DNA from: Bacteroidota bacterium
Lineage (GTDB): Bacteria; Bacteroidota; Bacteroidia; Flavobacteriales_F; PHOS-HE28
Direction: 5' to 3'
Assembly: GCA_023412755.1 (NCBI GenBank)
Contig: JAEZCB010000172.1
Location: forward strand, 1-32,850
DNA: 32,850 bases
This document shows, one piece after another, positions 32,105-32,850 of the stretch (position 1 is the first letter of the stretch; every line of letters starts with the position of its first letter). A program made the translations under genes and the position numbers. The notes under the pieces were generated by a model, which saw only the letters and a list, made by a program, of their open reading frames with translations, did not search any database and was not told where the DNA came from.

Positions 32105-32707
32105 CTATAGCGGCTCATCCGTCTCCACATGCTCCTCGTCCACCTGGCTTACGCCACCGCTCACCACGAACTTCATCACATCGGCCGCGCGTGCATGGAG
32201 CGGCGTTATATTCTTCACCGGCACGATCAACAGGTTGCCGCTCCAGTTGAAGGCATGCGGCATGTACACCGCCACATTCTCCGCTCCCAGCCCTAAATGG
32301 CTAAGATCTTCCTGGGTTATGAATCCCAGGCGGAACACGTCCATCCCCGGACCCAGGCGGATCAGCACGGGCCGATCGAATTTGCGCTTGTTGCCCACCA
32401 ATGCTTCCACAAGGTCCTTCACGGCGCCGTACATCGTCTTGAGGAAGGGGATCTTCTGCAGCAGTTCCTCGAACAACTCCACGATCGGATGGAACATCAG
32501 CGTGCTTCCCAGCCAGCCCACGAACGTCACGATCGCCAGCAGGATCAACAGTCCCATGCCGGGAATGTCCGTCGGGATCAGCCCGTCCAGGAAGGTGAGC
32601 GCCTGCCACAGCGCCCAGCCGATGATCGTTACCGGCACCAGTAACAGCAGCCCGCGGAAGAAGTAGTTCAGCAGGAACTTGCCTACGTTTTGAAGGGGCT
32701 CTGGCAT
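32105..32707 (-). CDS. DUF502 family membrane protein
   Basis: The 200-residue protein has two N-terminal helices (about 15-37 and 48-70) with the family pattern: NYFFRGLLLLVPVTIIGWALWQAL, then PGMGLLILLAIVTFVGWLG. The conserved PFLKTMYGAVKDLVEAL segment and a soluble C-terminal beta domain (VLIRLGPGMDVFRLGFIT, VAVYMPHAFNWSGNLLIVP) follow. The family is widespread in bacteria and plants, where a member is known as LCV/COV; the bacterial function is unknown. It is first in a pair with the EamA transporter. A TAAACTTG -7-like box lies 13 bp before the ATG. Confidence 0.94.
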   Translation of the reverse strand: MPEPLQNVGKFLLNYFFRGLLLLVPVTIIGWALWQALTFLDGLIPTDIPGMGLLILLAIVTFVGWLGSTLMFHPIVELFEELLQKIPFLKTMYGAVKDLVEALVGNKRKFDRPVLIRLGPGMDVFRLGFITQEDLSHLGLGAENVAVYMPHAFNWSGNLLIVPVKNITPLHARAADVMKFVVSGGVSQVDEEHVETDEPL

Positions 32708-32720
32708 GTGATAACGGGTG

Positions 32721-32728
32721 CAAGTTTA
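32721..32728 (-). promoter_or_regulatory. Candidate -7 box of the DUF502-EamA unit
   Basis: TAAACTTG on the minus strand, 13 bp before the ATG at 32707, is one base from TAnnTTTG and implies a very short 5' leader. Confidence 0.45.
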
Positions 32729-32742
32729 GTTAGGGTGGGGCG

Positions 32743-32771
32743 GTTGTCAGTTGTCAGAGATAAGTTGTCAG
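32743..32771. repeat. GTTGTCAG direct repeats at the right edge
   Basis: GTTGTCAG occurs three times (32743, 32750 and 32764), the first two overlapping by one base. Related units in the opposite sense follow (GGACAACGGACAATTG; CTGATAACTGG to about 32818). Runs of TTGTCAG/CTGACAA-type units are a familiar intergenic repeat style in Bacteroidota. No gene is visible from 32708 to the window end. Confidence 0.6.
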
Positions 32772-32850
32772 TGCGGATCGCCCCGGACAACGGACAATTG
32801 AATACTGATAACTGGTGTTAGGGCGTGTCCCGCCTTCACTTCATCATTGC

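Noticed and set aside
31854..32666. 270-codon plus-strand ORF across the EamA and DUF502 genes
   Set aside because: It spans two clear minus-strand genes and their junction; its Ser/Arg/Cys-rich sequence is typical of an antisense shadow.

Overview
The window looks like chromosomal DNA of a fairly GC-rich member of the Bacteroidota, probably a Flavobacteriales-type lineage. Supporting signs are a PorZ-type component of the type IX secretion system, a secreted PKD protein with a C-terminal T9SS sorting tail, the DUF4175 / RsbW-like ATPase / YbeY gene order, a DUF4837 lipoprotein, and repeated TAnnTTTG-like -7 promoter boxes just upstream of genes. Shine-Dalgarno sequences are mostly absent. 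No phage, insertion sequence, CRISPR array or rRNA was seen.

Layout. 1-629 (-): a secreted protein cut by the window edge. 824-2019 (-): a PfpI/DJ-1 protein and a PEBP-family secreted protein. 2074-4499 (-): a small basic ORF, then a two-gene unit of an MscS channel and a membrane protein whose C-terminal half resembles a LytS-type histidine kinase without its catalytic motifs. 4616-9565: a + strand three-gene phosphorelay (single-domain receiver, NtrC-class sigma-54 activator, CHASE3/PAS histidine kinase). It is bracketed by two tiny minus-strand membrane-protein genes (lmo0937-like and DUF1328-like) and followed by a small periplasmic helical protein. This block plausibly forms one envelope or osmotic stress locus. 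9621-13918 (-): ybeY, an RsbW-like ATPase and a large DUF4175 coiled-coil membrane protein. 14020-15777 (-): the T9SS cargo protein, with a decayed, frameshifted coding stretch upstream.

16305-20024 (+) is the most distinctive region, a tightly coupled arsenosugar-biosynthesis operon. It encodes a peroxidase-like protein, the radical SAM protein ArsS, two arsenosugar glycosyltransferases (TIGR04282 and TIGR04283 types) and, fifth, a flavodoxin-fold reductase with an unusual cysteine cluster. No ArsM methyltransferase lies in the window, so the cluster is either split or non-canonical.

20152-28256 (+) is mostly housekeeping: a small GNAT-like protein, gltX, folB, a structured intergenic element, tRNA-Cys(GCA) with its terminator, porZ, recO and an oligopeptidase B-like lipoprotein. 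28272-32707 (-) holds a small conserved-looking ORF, a DUF4837 lipoprotein coupled to a LysM lytic transglycosylase, and an EamA transporter downstream of a DUF502 membrane protein. The right edge carries short GTTGTCAG direct repeats.

All calls come from reading the sequence and from family knowledge; no database search was run.
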